DNA from: Kaistia hirudinis
GTDB lineage: Bacteria; Pseudomonadota; Alphaproteobacteria; Rhizobiales; Kaistiaceae
Length of the DNA stretch: 64,000 bases
Direction: 5' to 3'
NCBI RefSeq assembly: GCF_014196455.1
Contig: NZ_JACIDS010000001.1
Coordinates: 992,001-1,056,000 of the forward strand
Of the stretch, positions 17,449 to 26,414 are shown in pieces. The notes under the pieces were generated by a model. That model saw only the letters and a program-made list of their open reading frames with translations, did no database searches and had not been told where the DNA came from. The stretch's first letter is position 1, and every line of letters begins with the position of its first letter. The position numbers and the translations under genes are program-made.

Positions 17449-17598
17449 GGAGTGTCCGGACTGGCGGGAGGGGTCGCCCTTCCTATAGGCGAGGCCGGTG
17501 CACCGGGCCAGTGGCAGGCGTTGGCGCGCCAACGGCTGCGTGCTAACACACGGCCTCACCTGTGCACCGCGATCTTCGCCAAAGCGGAAGAGACACCC

Positions 17599-18297
17599 AT
17601 GCCGACGGCCGATGAACTGAAGCAGATGGCGGCGCTCGCCGCTCTCGAGAAGATCGAGGGCGGCATGAAGCTCGGCCTCGGCTCCGGTTCGACCGCCAAC
17701 CATTTCGTCAAGTCGCTCGGCGCGCGCGTGCGGGACGGGCTCGACATCATCGGCGTGCCGACCTCGGAGCGCACCGCCCAGCTGGCGAAGGCCGAGGGCA
17801 TCCGCCTGACGACGCTCGACGAGGTGCCGGCGCTCGACCTGACCGTCGATGGCGCCGACGAGCTCGACGAGAAGCTCCGCCTGATCAAGGGCGGCGGCGG
17901 CGCGCTGCTGCGCGAGAAGATCGTCGCGGCCGCCTCGCGCCGCATGATCGTCATCGCCGACGACAGCAAGCTGGTGCCGCATCTCGGCGCCTTCCCGCTG
18001 CCGATCGAGGTCAATCTTTTCGGCCTCGGCGCGACGCGCGCGGCGATCGAGGCGGCTGCCTATCGCTTCGGCCAGCCGGCGACGCTGACCCGCCGCCTCG
18101 CGGCCGATGGTTCGCCCTTCGTCACCGACGGCGGACATGCCATCATCGATGCATCTTTTGGCCTTATTCGCGATCCAGAAGGCTTGAGTCTCGCTCTTTC
18201 CGCGATTCCGGGGGTCGTGGAGCACGGTCTGTTCATTGGTCTCGCGACGTCTGCCGCGATCGCCACCCCTGATGGCGTCCGCTGGCTGCACGCTTAA
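17599..18297 (+). CDS. rpiA: Ribose-5-phosphate isomerase A
   Basis: A 232-residue pentose phosphate pathway enzyme interconverting ribose 5-phosphate and ribulose 5-phosphate. Conserved blocks are LGLGSGSTA (phosphate loop), VDGADELD, and [13 protein letters not shown] with the catalytic glutamate. The length matches the family. The ATG at 17599 is preceded by GGAAGAG. It stands divergent from gph and 31 bases before a DUF2059 gene, with which it may be co-transcribed. Confidence 0.95.
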   Translation: MPTADELKQMAALAALEKIEGGMKLGLGSGSTANHFVKSLGARVRDGLDIIGVPTSERTAQLAKAEGIRLTTLDEVPALDLTVDGADELDEKLRLIKGGGGALLREKIVAAASRRMIVIADDSKLVPHLGAFPLPIEVNLFGLGATRAAIEAAAYRFGQPATLTRRLAADGSPFVTDGGHAIIDASFGLIRDPEGLSLALSAIPGVVEHGLFIGLATSAAIATPDGVRWLHA

Positions 18298-18328
18298 GTC
18301 ACTCAGAAGCTCATCGGGAGCCCGTTCA

Positions 18329-18835
18329 ATGAAGCTTAACCGCACCGCCTTTCGCGCCGCCGCGCTCGCGATGGGCATCGTCGTCGGCCTTGCCGGCGCC
18401 GCCCGCGCCGACGAGGTCACGCCGGAGCACCTCGCCGCCGCGAAGTCCGCCATCGATGCGGCGAAGAACTTCAAGGGCTTCGACAATCTGCTGCCGCTGC
18501 TCGCGCAGCAGACGCAGAACCGCCTGATCCGCCTGCGCCCCGACCAGCACCAGCTGATCTCGCAGGTCGTCGACCAGGAATCGCTCGACCTCGCCTCGCG
18601 CCGCGTCGATCTCGACAATGATGTCGCGCGCATCATGGCGAAGTACTTCACGCAGGAAGAGCTCGTTCAGATCGCGGCGTTCTACAACACCACCGCCGGC
18701 AAGAAGTTCGCCGACCTGCTGCCGAAGGTTTCGACCGAGGCGCTGCAGGCCGTGAAGGGCTGGTCGGATCGCGTCGGCGAAGAGCTCTACGAGAAGTCGG
18801 TCGCCGATCTGAAGAAGAAAGGCGTCGAATTCTAA
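18329..18835 (+). CDS. DUF2059 domain protein, exported
   Basis: A 168-residue protein with a signal peptide (RAAALAMGIVVGLAGAARA, cleavage near residue 27) followed by a helical DUF2059 domain containing MAKYFTQEELVQIAAFYNT and GKKFADLLPK. Family members are periplasmic and of unknown function. It follows rpiA closely and precedes gor by 23 bases, an order I have seen in related genomes, so a shared transcript is plausible. Confidence 0.82.
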   Translation: MKLNRTAFRAAALAMGIVVGLAGAARADEVTPEHLAAAKSAIDAAKNFKGFDNLLPLLAQQTQNRLIRLRPDQHQLISQVVDQESLDLASRRVDLDNDVARIMAKYFTQEELVQIAAFYNTTAGKKFADLLPKVSTEALQAVKGWSDRVGEELYEKSVADLKKKGVEF

Positions 18836-18858
18836 TCGACGCAGCCGGGGCTGAGCGC

Positions 18859-20229
18859 ATGTCGACCTACGACGTCGATCTCTTCGTCATCGGCGCGGGT
18901 TCGGGCGGCGTGCGCGCCGGTCGGATTGCCGCGTCGCATGGCGCCCGCGTCATGGTCGCCGAGGAGTTCCGCGTCGGCGGCACCTGCGTGATCCGCGGCT
19001 GCGTGCCGAAGAAGCTCCTCGTCTACGCCTCGCATTTCTCGGACACCTTCGAGGACGCCGCCGGCTTCGGCTGGAGCGTCGGCGAGACCCGCTTCGACTG
19101 GCCGCGCCTGATCGCGGCCAAGGATCGCGAGATCGACCGGCTCAACGCCGCCTATATCCGCAATCTCGAGCGCTCCGGCGCGACGATCGAGCCGATGCGG
19201 GCGATCATCGAGGATCCGCATTCGGTCCGCCTCGCGGATGGCCGCCTCGTCACCGCCGGCACGATCCTGATCGCGACCGGCGGCCAGCCCTATATCGACG
19301 CGACGCTACCGGGGCGCGAGCTCGCCATCACCTCGAACGAGGCGTTTCATCTCCCGCGCCTGCCCGAGCGCATCGTCGTCGTGGGCGGCGGCTTCATCGC
19401 GGTCGAGTTCGCCGGCATCTTCAACGGCCTCGGCGTAGAGACGACGCTGCTCCATCGAGGCGACGCGCTGCTGCGCGGCTTCGACGAGGATCTGCGCCAC
19501 AAGCTGCGCGAGGAGATCGAAAAGCACGGCATCCGCCTGGTGCTCGCCGACAGCCCCGCCGAGATCCTGAAGGCGGATGAGGAGCTCGTCCTGCGCACAA
19601 GGGGCGGGCTCGACATCCGCGCCGGCGAGGTGATGATCGCCACGGGCCGCCGGCCGAACACGGCCGGCCTCGGCCTCGAGGCGGCCGGCGTCGCGGTGGA
19701 TGCGGCCGGGGCCGTCATCGTCGACGACTATTCGCAGACCAATGTCCCCTCGATCTATGCCGTGGGCGACGTGACCAACCGCGTGAACCTGACGCCCGTG
19801 GCGATCCGCGAGGGCCATGCCTTCGCCGATACGGTCTTCGGCGGCAAGAAGGTCGCGGTCGACCATTTCTGCATCCCGAAGGCCGTATTCTCGCAGCCCG
19901 AGATCGGCACGGTCGGCCTGACCGAGGCCGAGGCGCTCGCCCAGTTCCCGGCGGTCGACATCTACAAGGCCGATTTCCGCCCGATGAAGCACACGCTCTC
20001 GGGCCGAGACGAGCGCATGCTGATGAAGCTGGTCGTCGATGGTGAGAGCCAGCGCGTGCTCGGCTGCCATATCCTTGGCGAGGGCGGCGCGGAAATGGCG
20101 CAGCTCGTCGCGATCGCAATCAAGATGCGCGCGACCAAGGCCGATTTCGACGCCACCATGGCGCTGCATCCGACCGCCGCCGAGGAACTCGTCACCATGC
20201 GCGAGCCCTCCGTCCGCCACCGGCGGTAG
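18859..20229 (+). CDS. gor: Glutathione-disulfide reductase
   Basis: A 456-residue flavoprotein that regenerates reduced glutathione with NADPH. The FAD motif is VIGAGSGGVRAGR (residues 10-22). The redox-active disulfide is GGTCVIRGCVPKK with Cys43 and Cys48. The NADPH motif is VVGGGFIAVEF, and the second FAD motif is IYAVGD. The C-terminal catalytic dyad His-Glu lies in MALHPTAAEELVTM. Full length. A perfect 12-bp hairpin follows the stop at 20251. The organism therefore uses glutathione, consistent with frmA and a GST in this window. Confidence 0.96.
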   Translation: MSTYDVDLFVIGAGSGGVRAGRIAASHGARVMVAEEFRVGGTCVIRGCVPKKLLVYASHFSDTFEDAAGFGWSVGETRFDWPRLIAAKDREIDRLNAAYIRNLERSGATIEPMRAIIEDPHSVRLADGRLVTAGTILIATGGQPYIDATLPGRELAITSNEAFHLPRLPERIVVVGGGFIAVEFAGIFNGLGVETTLLHRGDALLRGFDEDLRHKLREEIEKHGIRLVLADSPAEILKADEELVLRTRGGLDIRAGEVMIATGRRPNTAGLGLEAAGVAVDAAGAVIVDDYSQTNVPSIYAVGDVTNRVNLTPVAIREGHAFADTVFGGKKVAVDHFCIPKAVFSQPEIGTVGLTEAEALAQFPAVDIYKADFRPMKHTLSGRDERMLMKLVVDGESQRVLGCHILGEGGAEMAQLVAIAIKMRATKADFDATMALHPTAAEELVTMREPSVRHRR

Positions 20230-20248
20230 GAGGCGCGGGCGCCCTGCT

Positions 20249-20277
20249 CCTTCACCTCTCCCCGAGGGAGAGGTGAA
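20249..20277 (+). terminator. Perfect 12-bp hairpin after gor
   Basis: TTCACCTCTCCC pairs fully with GGGAGAGGTGAA around a three-base loop, 21 bases after the gor stop. There is no T-run. The stem shares its CACCTCTCCC core with the palindromic repeats at 14321 and 14427, so it is probably a repeat unit co-opted as a 3' end. Confidence 0.55.
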
Positions 20278-20385
20278 GAAGGCGCCCTTTGGCTGCGGCC
20301 GTGCCCCGTCCGCCTCTGGCGCCTTGCGGCGGCGCGCCCTAGATGGTGGGATGGCTTCCCCCACTTCTCGAAAGAGCCGCCTTCC

Positions 20386-21633
20386 ATGACAGCCTCCCGC
20401 GATGCGCGGCTGACCGTCCTGCCCTCGCTGCGTGAAATCCCGCGCGCGGCCTGGGATGCCTGTGCCAATCCGGGCTGGGACAGCGCGCGGCCCTTCGGCG
20501 GCGATCCGGACGCCTTCCTGCGCACGGCCGGCGGCTCGCAAAGTGAATCAAGGGCGCCTTACAACCCGTTCGTTTCATATGATTTTCTTGTCTCGCTCGA
20601 AGAAGCGCGCTGCGCCGTCGGGCGGACCGGCTGGCAGGGGCGCCATCTCGTGCTCGGCGAGGTCGATGCGCTGACGGCCGTGGCGCCGTGCTACGAGAAG
20701 ACCCACTCCATGGGCGAATATGTCTTCGACCATGGCTGGGCCGATGCTTATGAGCGCGCCGGCGGCCGCTATTATCCGAAGCTGCAGGTCTCCGTCCCCT
20801 TCACGCCTGCCACAGGCCCGCGCCTCCTCGTGCGCGACGCGGCCGACGATACGGCCCGCGCCATTCTCGCCGCCGGGCTGATCGAGCTTGCGCGCCAGAC
20901 CGGCTCCTCCTCCGTCCACGCGACCTTCCTCGAAGAGACCGACGCGACGACGCTGGAGGCTGCCGGCTTCCTGCCCCGGACCGACCAGCAGTTCCAGTTC
21001 GACAATCCCGGCTATCGCGACTTCGACGATTTTCTGGACGCGCTCGCTTCGCGCAAGCGCAAGACGATCCGCCGCGAACGGCGCGACGCACTCATCGGCG
21101 GTCTCGAGGTCGAGGTCCTGACGGGTCCGGCGATCGACGAGGCGGCCTGGGACGCCTTCTTCGAGTTCTATCAGGACACCGGTGCGCGAAAATGGGGCAG
21201 GCCGTACCTGAACCGGCGCTTCTTCTCGATCGTAGGAGAGCGCATGAACGACCGCATTCTCCTCCTCTTCGCCCGGCGCGGCAGCCAGCGCATCGCCGGC
21301 GCGCTGAATTTCATCGGATCGGACGCGCTTTACGGGCGTTATTGGGGCGCCGTCGAGGAGGTTCCGTTCCTGCATTTCGAGCTCTGCTACCACCAGGCGG
21401 TGGAATGGGCGATCGACCATCGCCTGCCGCGCGTCGAGGCCGGCGCCCAAGGCGAGCACAAGCTGGCACGCGGCTACCGGCCCGTGATCACGCGCTCGGC
21501 GCATTACATCGCCGACCCGAACCTTCGCCGCGCGATCGCCGATTATCTGGCCCGCGAGCGTGCCGCCGTCGCGGCCGAACATGAATTGCTGGAGGAGCAC
21601 GTGCCGTTCCGCTCCGGCGAGGGCCCGGCATGA
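20386..21633 (+). CDS. GNAT-fold acyltransferase, DUF482 / FemAB-like
   Basis: A 415-residue protein of the group once called DUF482, related to FemAB-type peptidyl or acyl transferases with a double GNAT fold. Recognisable blocks are PYNPFVSYDFLVSLEE near the N-terminus, RKRKTIRRER in the middle, and FIGSDALYGRYWG and EAGAQGEHKLARGY near the C-terminus. No signal peptide; it is expected in the cytoplasm. Its stop overlaps the next start by four bases, so it is translationally coupled to an LTA-synthase-like membrane enzyme. The two may act in one envelope-modifying pathway. Substrate unknown. Confidence 0.82.
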   Translation: MTASRDARLTVLPSLREIPRAAWDACANPGWDSARPFGGDPDAFLRTAGGSQSESRAPYNPFVSYDFLVSLEEARCAVGRTGWQGRHLVLGEVDALTAVAPCYEKTHSMGEYVFDHGWADAYERAGGRYYPKLQVSVPFTPATGPRLLVRDAADDTARAILAAGLIELARQTGSSSVHATFLEETDATTLEAAGFLPRTDQQFQFDNPGYRDFDDFLDALASRKRKTIRRERRDALIGGLEVEVLTGPAIDEAAWDAFFEFYQDTGARKWGRPYLNRRFFSIVGERMNDRILLLFARRGSQRIAGALNFIGSDALYGRYWGAVEEVPFLHFELCYHQAVEWAIDHRLPRVEAGAQGEHKLARGYRPVITRSAHYIADPNLRRAIADYLARERAAVAAEHELLEEHVPFRSGEGPA

Positions 21634-23315
21634 CGGCACTCATCGTCTGGATCGCCGCCGCGGCGGTCGTGCTGCTCGCAGAGCGGCGGCCCCGCGCCGT
21701 CCTGTTCACGCTCGCCGCCTTCACCTTCCTGATGGCGCTGTTCCTGCTGCCCTTCGGCGATGTGAACCGGGCGGCGCTGTTCGCTCTGGTGCTGGCGCTC
21801 GCCATCGGCGGCGCCTCGGCGGTCAAGCATCATCACAGCGGCATGAAGCTCGCCTTCGCCGATATCGCGCTCGCCACGGCCGGCACGATCCCCTTCATGA
21901 TCCGCCAATATCGCCGCACCGCGGTGATGACCTTCGCCGGCGCGGCGCTGCTCATCCTCGCCGCCCTCTTCGGCGCCATCTTCCTGGCCGGGGAACGGAT
22001 CGACTGGACGCGGCGGGCGCTGGTGCTCGCCACCGCCTTCGGCGCGATGCTTGCGACCTACTATGCGGCCGGCGGCGCGCGGCGCTTCCGTGCCGATCTG
22101 CACGCCGGTGCGCGCTTCTTCTCCTTCTTCATCGCCTCCATCATCGACGTGCCGAGCTGGTGGCCGACCACGGGGCTGCGCATGCTCGATGTCGGCGCGG
22201 CGCCGCTGCCGCTCGCCGCGCCACGGCCGGCGCGCGGCGACATCCGCCCCGACATCATCGTCGTGCAGCACGAATCCGTCTTCGATCCGCGCCTGTTCGG
22301 CCTGCCGGTCGACGAGAAGATCGCCGCGTTCCTCGAGCCCGAGGGCGGCCGCTCGGGGCGCCTCCATGTCGATATCTATGGCGGCGGCTCCTGGCAGACG
22401 GAGTTCAGCCTGCTGACGGGCCTTTCCTCCGCGAGCTTCGGGCCGGATTCCTATTTCCTGTTCAAGAAGGGCGTCGGCCGCTTCCGCCACGCGCTGCCGA
22501 TCGAGCTGGCCCAGCTCGGCTATCGCACCATGCTGGCGACCAGCTGCCGGCGCGACTTCCTCAATTACGACGCGTTCTATGCCGGCATCGGTGTCGAGGA
22601 GCGGCATTTCTCCGACACCTACCCCCCGCCCTTCGATCTCGTCGGCTTCGAGGCGACGAACTCCGACACGGATTTCTTCGCCGCGACGCGCGAGGCGCTG
22701 TTTCGCGCGCTGGACGATGATCCGGCGCCGCGGTTCCTGATGGCGCTCACCAATTTCAACCACGGTCCGCACGAGACGGAGATCATCCCGCCCCATCTGC
22801 GCAAGGACGCCCGCGATTTCGCCCTCGCCGCCCTGCCCGACCGGACCTATGCCGAATATTACGCCCGCCTCGACGAGACGGCGGAGAGCTGGGCGGCGTT
22901 CAAGGCGGCGCTCGCGGAGCGCCATCCCGGCCGGCCGATGCTGTTCGTGCGCTATGGCGACCACCAGCCGACCATGACGCGCGCCATCGAGAAGGCGCTT
23001 TCGATCGCCTCCGACGATCCGCGCCAGTTCGAGACCTTCTTCGCGCTCGAAGCGGTCGGCTTCACGCCGGATTTTGCGCATGTGCCGGACCGGCTCGACA
23101 TCGCGCAGCTCGGGACAGCCGCGCTCGCTGCCACGCCGCTGCCGCTGGATGCCGTGAGCGCGACGCGTCTTGCGCTGCTGCCGCGGATCGGCCCCGCCTA
23201 TCTCGCCTCGACGCTGCCGGAGAAGCGCGCCTTCCACCGCACTCTGGTGGATCGGCGCGCCATCCTGCTCGAACGCGAGGCGCCCGCCTTGCACGGCGCC
23301 CCCGAACGGGCATAA
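21630..23315 (+). CDS. LTA synthase-like membrane phosphotransferase (alkaline phosphatase superfamily)
   Basis: A 561-residue protein with about five N-terminal membrane helices (residues 1-165) and a periplasmic sulfatase-fold domain. Catalytic features resemble LtaS and OpgB-type enzymes: VQHESVFD (metal Glu), GGSWQTEFSLLTGL (likely nucleophile Thr), FNHGPHE, and RYGDHQP (metal Asp and His). Gram-negative relatives transfer phosphoglycerol or phosphoethanolamine groups to glycans or lipids. The reading frame starts inside the stop of the preceding acyltransferase gene (ATGA). The acceptor is not known. Confidence 0.85.
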   Translation: MTALIVWIAAAAVVLLAERRPRAVLFTLAAFTFLMALFLLPFGDVNRAALFALVLALAIGGASAVKHHHSGMKLAFADIALATAGTIPFMIRQYRRTAVMTFAGAALLILAALFGAIFLAGERIDWTRRALVLATAFGAMLATYYAAGGARRFRADLHAGARFFSFFIASIIDVPSWWPTTGLRMLDVGAAPLPLAAPRPARGDIRPDIIVVQHESVFDPRLFGLPVDEKIAAFLEPEGGRSGRLHVDIYGGGSWQTEFSLLTGLSSASFGPDSYFLFKKGVGRFRHALPIELAQLGYRTMLATSCRRDFLNYDAFYAGIGVEERHFSDTYPPPFDLVGFEATNSDTDFFAATREALFRALDDDPAPRFLMALTNFNHGPHETEIIPPHLRKDARDFALAALPDRTYAEYYARLDETAESWAAFKAALAERHPGRPMLFVRYGDHQPTMTRAIEKALSIASDDPRQFETFFALEAVGFTPDFAHVPDRLDIAQLGTAALAATPLPLDAVSATRLALLPRIGPAYLASTLPEKRAFHRTLVDRRAILLEREAPALHGAPERA

Positions 23316-23354
23316 CTCGGCGCGCTTCCGACGGACGAGAGGATGGACCAGCCG

Positions 23355-23780
23355 ATGGCCGCTTACGACGACAGCAACATCTTCGCGAAGATCCTTCGCG
23401 GCGAGATCCCCTCGCATCGCGTCTATGAGGATGACGATACGATCGCTTTCATGGATGTGATGCCGCAGGGCCCCGGCCATCTGCTCGTCGTGCCGAAAGC
23501 GCCCTCGCGCAACCTGCTCGACGCCGATCCGCTCGTGCTCGGCAAGACCATCGCGATCGTCCAGCGCCTCGCCGTGGCCGCCAAGGCGGCCTTCGCGGCC
23601 GATGGCGTCTCGATCTTCCAGTTCAACGAGCCGGCCGGCGGACAGACGGTTTTCCACCTGCATTTCCACGTCGTGCCGCGCTTCGACGGCGTGCCGCTGC
23701 AGCCGCATTCGGGCAAGATGGAAGACAGCGCCGTCCTCGCCGAAGGCGCGGCGAAGGTGAAGGCCGCGCTGGCGGCTTGA
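23355..23780 (+). CDS. HIT family hydrolase
   Basis: A 141-residue histidine triad protein, with the active-site motif HLHFHVV and the preceding QFNEPAGGQTVFH typical of the Hint/HinT branch. Relatives hydrolyse nucleoside phosphoramidates or AMP-lysine. A start four codons earlier (ATG at 23343) is equally possible; the family usually begins at AYDDSNIFAKI. It follows the LTA-synthase-like gene on the same strand and may be read through from it. Confidence 0.9.
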   Translation: MAAYDDSNIFAKILRGEIPSHRVYEDDDTIAFMDVMPQGPGHLLVVPKAPSRNLLDADPLVLGKTIAIVQRLAVAAKAAFAADGVSIFQFNEPAGGQTVFHLHFHVVPRFDGVPLQPHSGKMEDSAVLAEGAAKVKAALAA

Positions 23781-23856
23781 TGCTGTGGCTCGGCTTCGGC
23801 CTCGATGACAGGCCATGAAACGCGGAGATGGCGGCGCCTTCGCGGCCTAAGCTCGA

Positions 23857-24876
23857 TCAGCCGCCAGCCGCCTCGGACACCGCAAACTGCCGGAACGAAA
23901 CCAGCTTCTGCTGGCGCTCGTCCCAGAGCGCCAGATGGGCGCAGCGGAAGCTTTCGAAGAAGGTCAGGCGGCCGACGCCCGCCAGTTGCGGATGGTCCGC
24001 GAGGACTTCGCTGAGCCGATAGAACGGGATGCGGCTGGCGAGGTGATGCACATGGTGCACGCCGATATTGCCGGTGAACCAGGCGAGCGCCGACGGCAGT
24101 TCGTAGTGCGAGCTGCCATGCAGCGCGGCGTCCTGGAAGCTCCAGTCCGCCGCATGCACCCAGCGCGTGTCTTCGAACTGGTGCTGGACATAGAAGAACC
24201 ACATCGCCAGCGAGGCGGCGATGAGGATGACCGGGCCCTGGATCAGGACGAAGGGCCCGAGGCCGACCAGCCAGATCAGGCCGAGCACCACCGCCGCAAT
24301 CGCCGCATTGGTGCCCATGGTGCTGATCCACGGCGCCCTGCCCGCCCGCATCAGCCCCACCGGCAGGCGGTAATGCAGCAGGAAAAGATAGGCCGGCACC
24401 AGGCCGAACATGACGAGCGGATGCCGATAGATCCGGTAGCGCCGCCGCGCGGCGGGATCGAGCGCGGCATATTCCGCGACCGTCAGCGTCTCGATATCGC
24501 CGATGCCGCGCTTGTCGAGATTGCCGACCGCGGCGTGATGGATCGCGTGCGTCCGGCGCCAGAAGCCATAGGGCGTGAGCGTCACCACGCCGATGATCCG
24601 GCCGACCCAGTCATTCGCCGCGCGATGGGCGAAGAGCGCGCCATGGCCGCAATCATGCTGGAGCATGAAGAGGCGCATCAGGAAGGCCGCGGCGGGCACC
24701 GCCAGCAGCAGGCTGAGCCAATAGCCGACGGACAGCGACGCCCACATCAGCGCCCAGAGCAGCACCAGCGGTACGGCCGTGATCGACAGCTCGAACAGGC
24801 TGCGCCGGAGCGCGGGCTCGCGATAGCGGGCGAGTTCGCCCGCCGTGATCGCCGCATGGGGCGCGTTGGATGACAT
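23857..24876 (-). CDS. Membrane fatty acid desaturase, paralogue 1
   Basis: A 339-residue membrane di-iron desaturase. The three histidine boxes are HDCGH, HAIHH and HHVHH, spaced as in FADS-type enzymes. Four hydrophobic segments flank them in the usual 2+2 arrangement. It should introduce a double bond into acyl chains of membrane lipids; regiospecificity cannot be read. A second copy at 25356-26414 has the same boxes and long shared stretches such as NDWVGRIIGV, so the two arose by duplication. A DUF3309 mini-protein gene lies between them. Confidence 0.9.
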   Translation of the reverse strand: MSSNAPHAAITAGELARYREPALRRSLFELSITAVPLVLLWALMWASLSVGYWLSLLLAVPAAAFLMRLFMLQHDCGHGALFAHRAANDWVGRIIGVVTLTPYGFWRRTHAIHHAAVGNLDKRGIGDIETLTVAEYAALDPAARRRYRIYRHPLVMFGLVPAYLFLLHYRLPVGLMRAGRAPWISTMGTNAAIAAVVLGLIWLVGLGPFVLIQGPVILIAASLAMWFFYVQHQFEDTRWVHAADWSFQDAALHGSSHYELPSALAWFTGNIGVHHVHHLASRIPFYRLSEVLADHPQLAGVGRLTFFESFRCAHLALWDERQQKLVSFRQFAVSEAAGG

Positions 24877-24901
24877 GATGTCCGCTCGCTCTGGCGCCCG
24901 C

Positions 24902-25063
24902 TCAGAGGCGCACGCCGCCGAACAGCCAGACCAGCACGAGGATGATCAGGATGATGCCGAGCACGCCGCCGAGGCCGCGCCCGCCATAGCGGCTATAGCC
25001 ATAATATCCACCACCGCCGCCGAAGATGAGGATCAATATGATGACGATCAGGATCATGGACAT
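24902..25063 (-). CDS. DUF3309 hydrophobic mini-protein
   Basis: A 53-residue protein made of two hydrophobic helices (SMILIVIILILIFGG and GVLGIILIILVLVWLF) joined by a Gly/Tyr/Arg loop, the DUF3309 pattern. It is expected in the inner membrane. A strong GGAGGG ribosome-binding site sits six bases before the ATG at 25063. It lies between two desaturase genes on the same strand, 25 bases from the first. Function unknown; relatives are often stress-induced membrane peptides. Confidence 0.82.
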   Translation of the reverse strand: MSMILIVIILILIFGGGGGYYGYSRYGGRGLGGVLGIILIILVLVWLFGGVRL

Positions 25064-25329
25064 GATAGGCCCTCCTTGGGCGCGAGGTCGCGCGGGCGTT
25101 CCCGCGCAACGGCAGAAGCGGCGCATGTGAAGGCCAAGACCGCTCTGGCAAGTCCACACCGCTTCGGCGCTGGAGACGCCGAACCGCGATGGAGACACGG
25201 GTTCTAGGGGAAGCGGGATGTGGCGCTCATCGGGCGCACCAATGTGTCGGCGCGTTCGAACGCCGCGCCTATAGTCTCAAGACATAGAGACGCTGTTGGT
25301 TGCCTCGGCCGGCAAATATAGGTGGTCCG

Positions 25330-25349
25330 GCCGCCGGCTTGTCGGCGGC
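25330..25349 (-). terminator. Hairpin after the second desaturase gene
   Basis: Arms GCCGCCG and CGGCGGC enclose a six-base loop, just downstream of the desaturase stop on the minus strand. No T-run follows, so termination may be partial. Confidence 0.4.
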
Positions 25350-25355
25350 GCGACC

Positions 25356-26414
25356 TCAGCTCGCCTGCGGCGCGGCGGCGGCGCTCCAGCGGCGCCAGCC
25401 CTTGAACGGCACCATCTGGCGGCGGCGCTCGTCCCAGAGGACGAGGCGGACCGTGCGCAGGCTGTCGCTAAGCGTGACGCGGCCGATGGAGCCGAGCTCG
25501 GGATGCGTCCGCAGGACCTTGGGGAGGTTGTAATAGGGAATCCGGCTGGCGAGATGATGGATGTGATGCAGGCCGATATTGGCCGTCATCCAGCGCAGGA
25601 AGCCCGGCAGCACATAATAGGAGCTGCCATGCAGCGCCGCCTCCTGATGCGTCCATTCCGGCGGGCGGGCCCAGAACGTGCCCTCGAACTGGTGCTGGAC
25701 ATAGAAGAGCCAGACGCCGATCGAGCCGGCCACCGCGACGATCGGAAGCTGGATCATCAGGAACGGCCCGAGGCCGACCAGCCAGATCAGAAAAACGGCC
25801 ACGGCGATGATCGCGAGATTGGTGCCCATCGCGCTCGCCCAGGGCCGCCAGCCTTCGCGCATCAGCCCGATCGGCAGGCGATATTGCAGCAGGAAGAGAT
25901 AGGCCGGCCCGATGCCGAACATGACCAGCGGATGGCGATAGGCACGATAGCCGATCCGCCCCCAGAAGCCGCTGGCACGATATTCCTCGACGGTCAGCGT
26001 CGTGACGTCGCCCATGCCGCGCTGGTCGAGATTGCCGGAGCCGGCATGATGCACCGCGTGGGTGCGGCGCCAGTAATCATAGGGCGTGAAAGTCGCGACG
26101 CCGATGATGCGCCCGACCCAGTCGTTGACGGCGCGACGCCGGAAGAAGGCGTCGTGGCCGCAATCGTGCTGGATCATGAAAAGGCGGACGAGGAAGGCCG
26201 CCGCCGGCACGGTGAAGAACAGCGCCAGCCACCAATGGCCGGTCGAAACCAGCCACCACATCACCACCCAGAAACCGGCAAAAGGCAGCGCGGTGACGAG
26301 GATTTCGAACACGCTGCGAACTTCATCAGGCTCGCGAAAGGCAGCAAGCAGCTTCGGCCAACGGCGCGTCCCGGCCGCGCCGGTCTCATGCGGAGCATCG
26401 ATCATGTCGGACAT
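25356..26414 (-). CDS. Membrane fatty acid desaturase, paralogue 2
   Basis: A 352-residue di-iron desaturase and tandem paralogue of the gene at 23857-24876. Histidine boxes are HDCGH, HAVHH and HHIHH. Shared blocks include NDWVGRIIGV, WRRTHA, IWLVGLGPF, FYVQHQFE and ALHGSS. The N-terminus is slightly longer. About 290 bases separate its stop from the mini-protein start, so it is probably transcribed from its own promoter at the edge of the accessory island. The two copies may differ in substrate or in temperature response. Confidence 0.9.
   Translation of the reverse strand: MSDMIDAPHETGAAGTRRWPKLLAAFREPDEVRSVFEILVTALPFAGFWVVMWWLVSTGHWWLALFFTVPAAAFLVRLFMIQHDCGHDAFFRRRAVNDWVGRIIGVATFTPYDYWRRTHAVHHAGSGNLDQRGMGDVTTLTVEEYRASGFWGRIGYRAYRHPLVMFGIGPAYLFLLQYRLPIGLMREGWRPWASAMGTNLAIIAVAVFLIWLVGLGPFLMIQLPIVAVAGSIGVWLFYVQHQFEGTFWARPPEWTHQEAALHGSSYYVLPGFLRWMTANIGLHHIHHLASRIPYYNLPKVLRTHPELGSIGRVTLSDSLRTVRLVLWDERRRQMVPFKGWRRWSAAAAPQAS

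Noticed and set aside
16777-18651. 624-residue frame that would extend gph far upstream
   Set aside because: The extra part is antisense to rpiA; HAD similarity begins exactly at the internal ATG at 17448.
21543-23816. 757-residue open frame antisense to the LTA-synthase-like gene
   Set aside because: Shadow frame with Arg/Glu-rich composition; sense strand has clear catalytic motifs.
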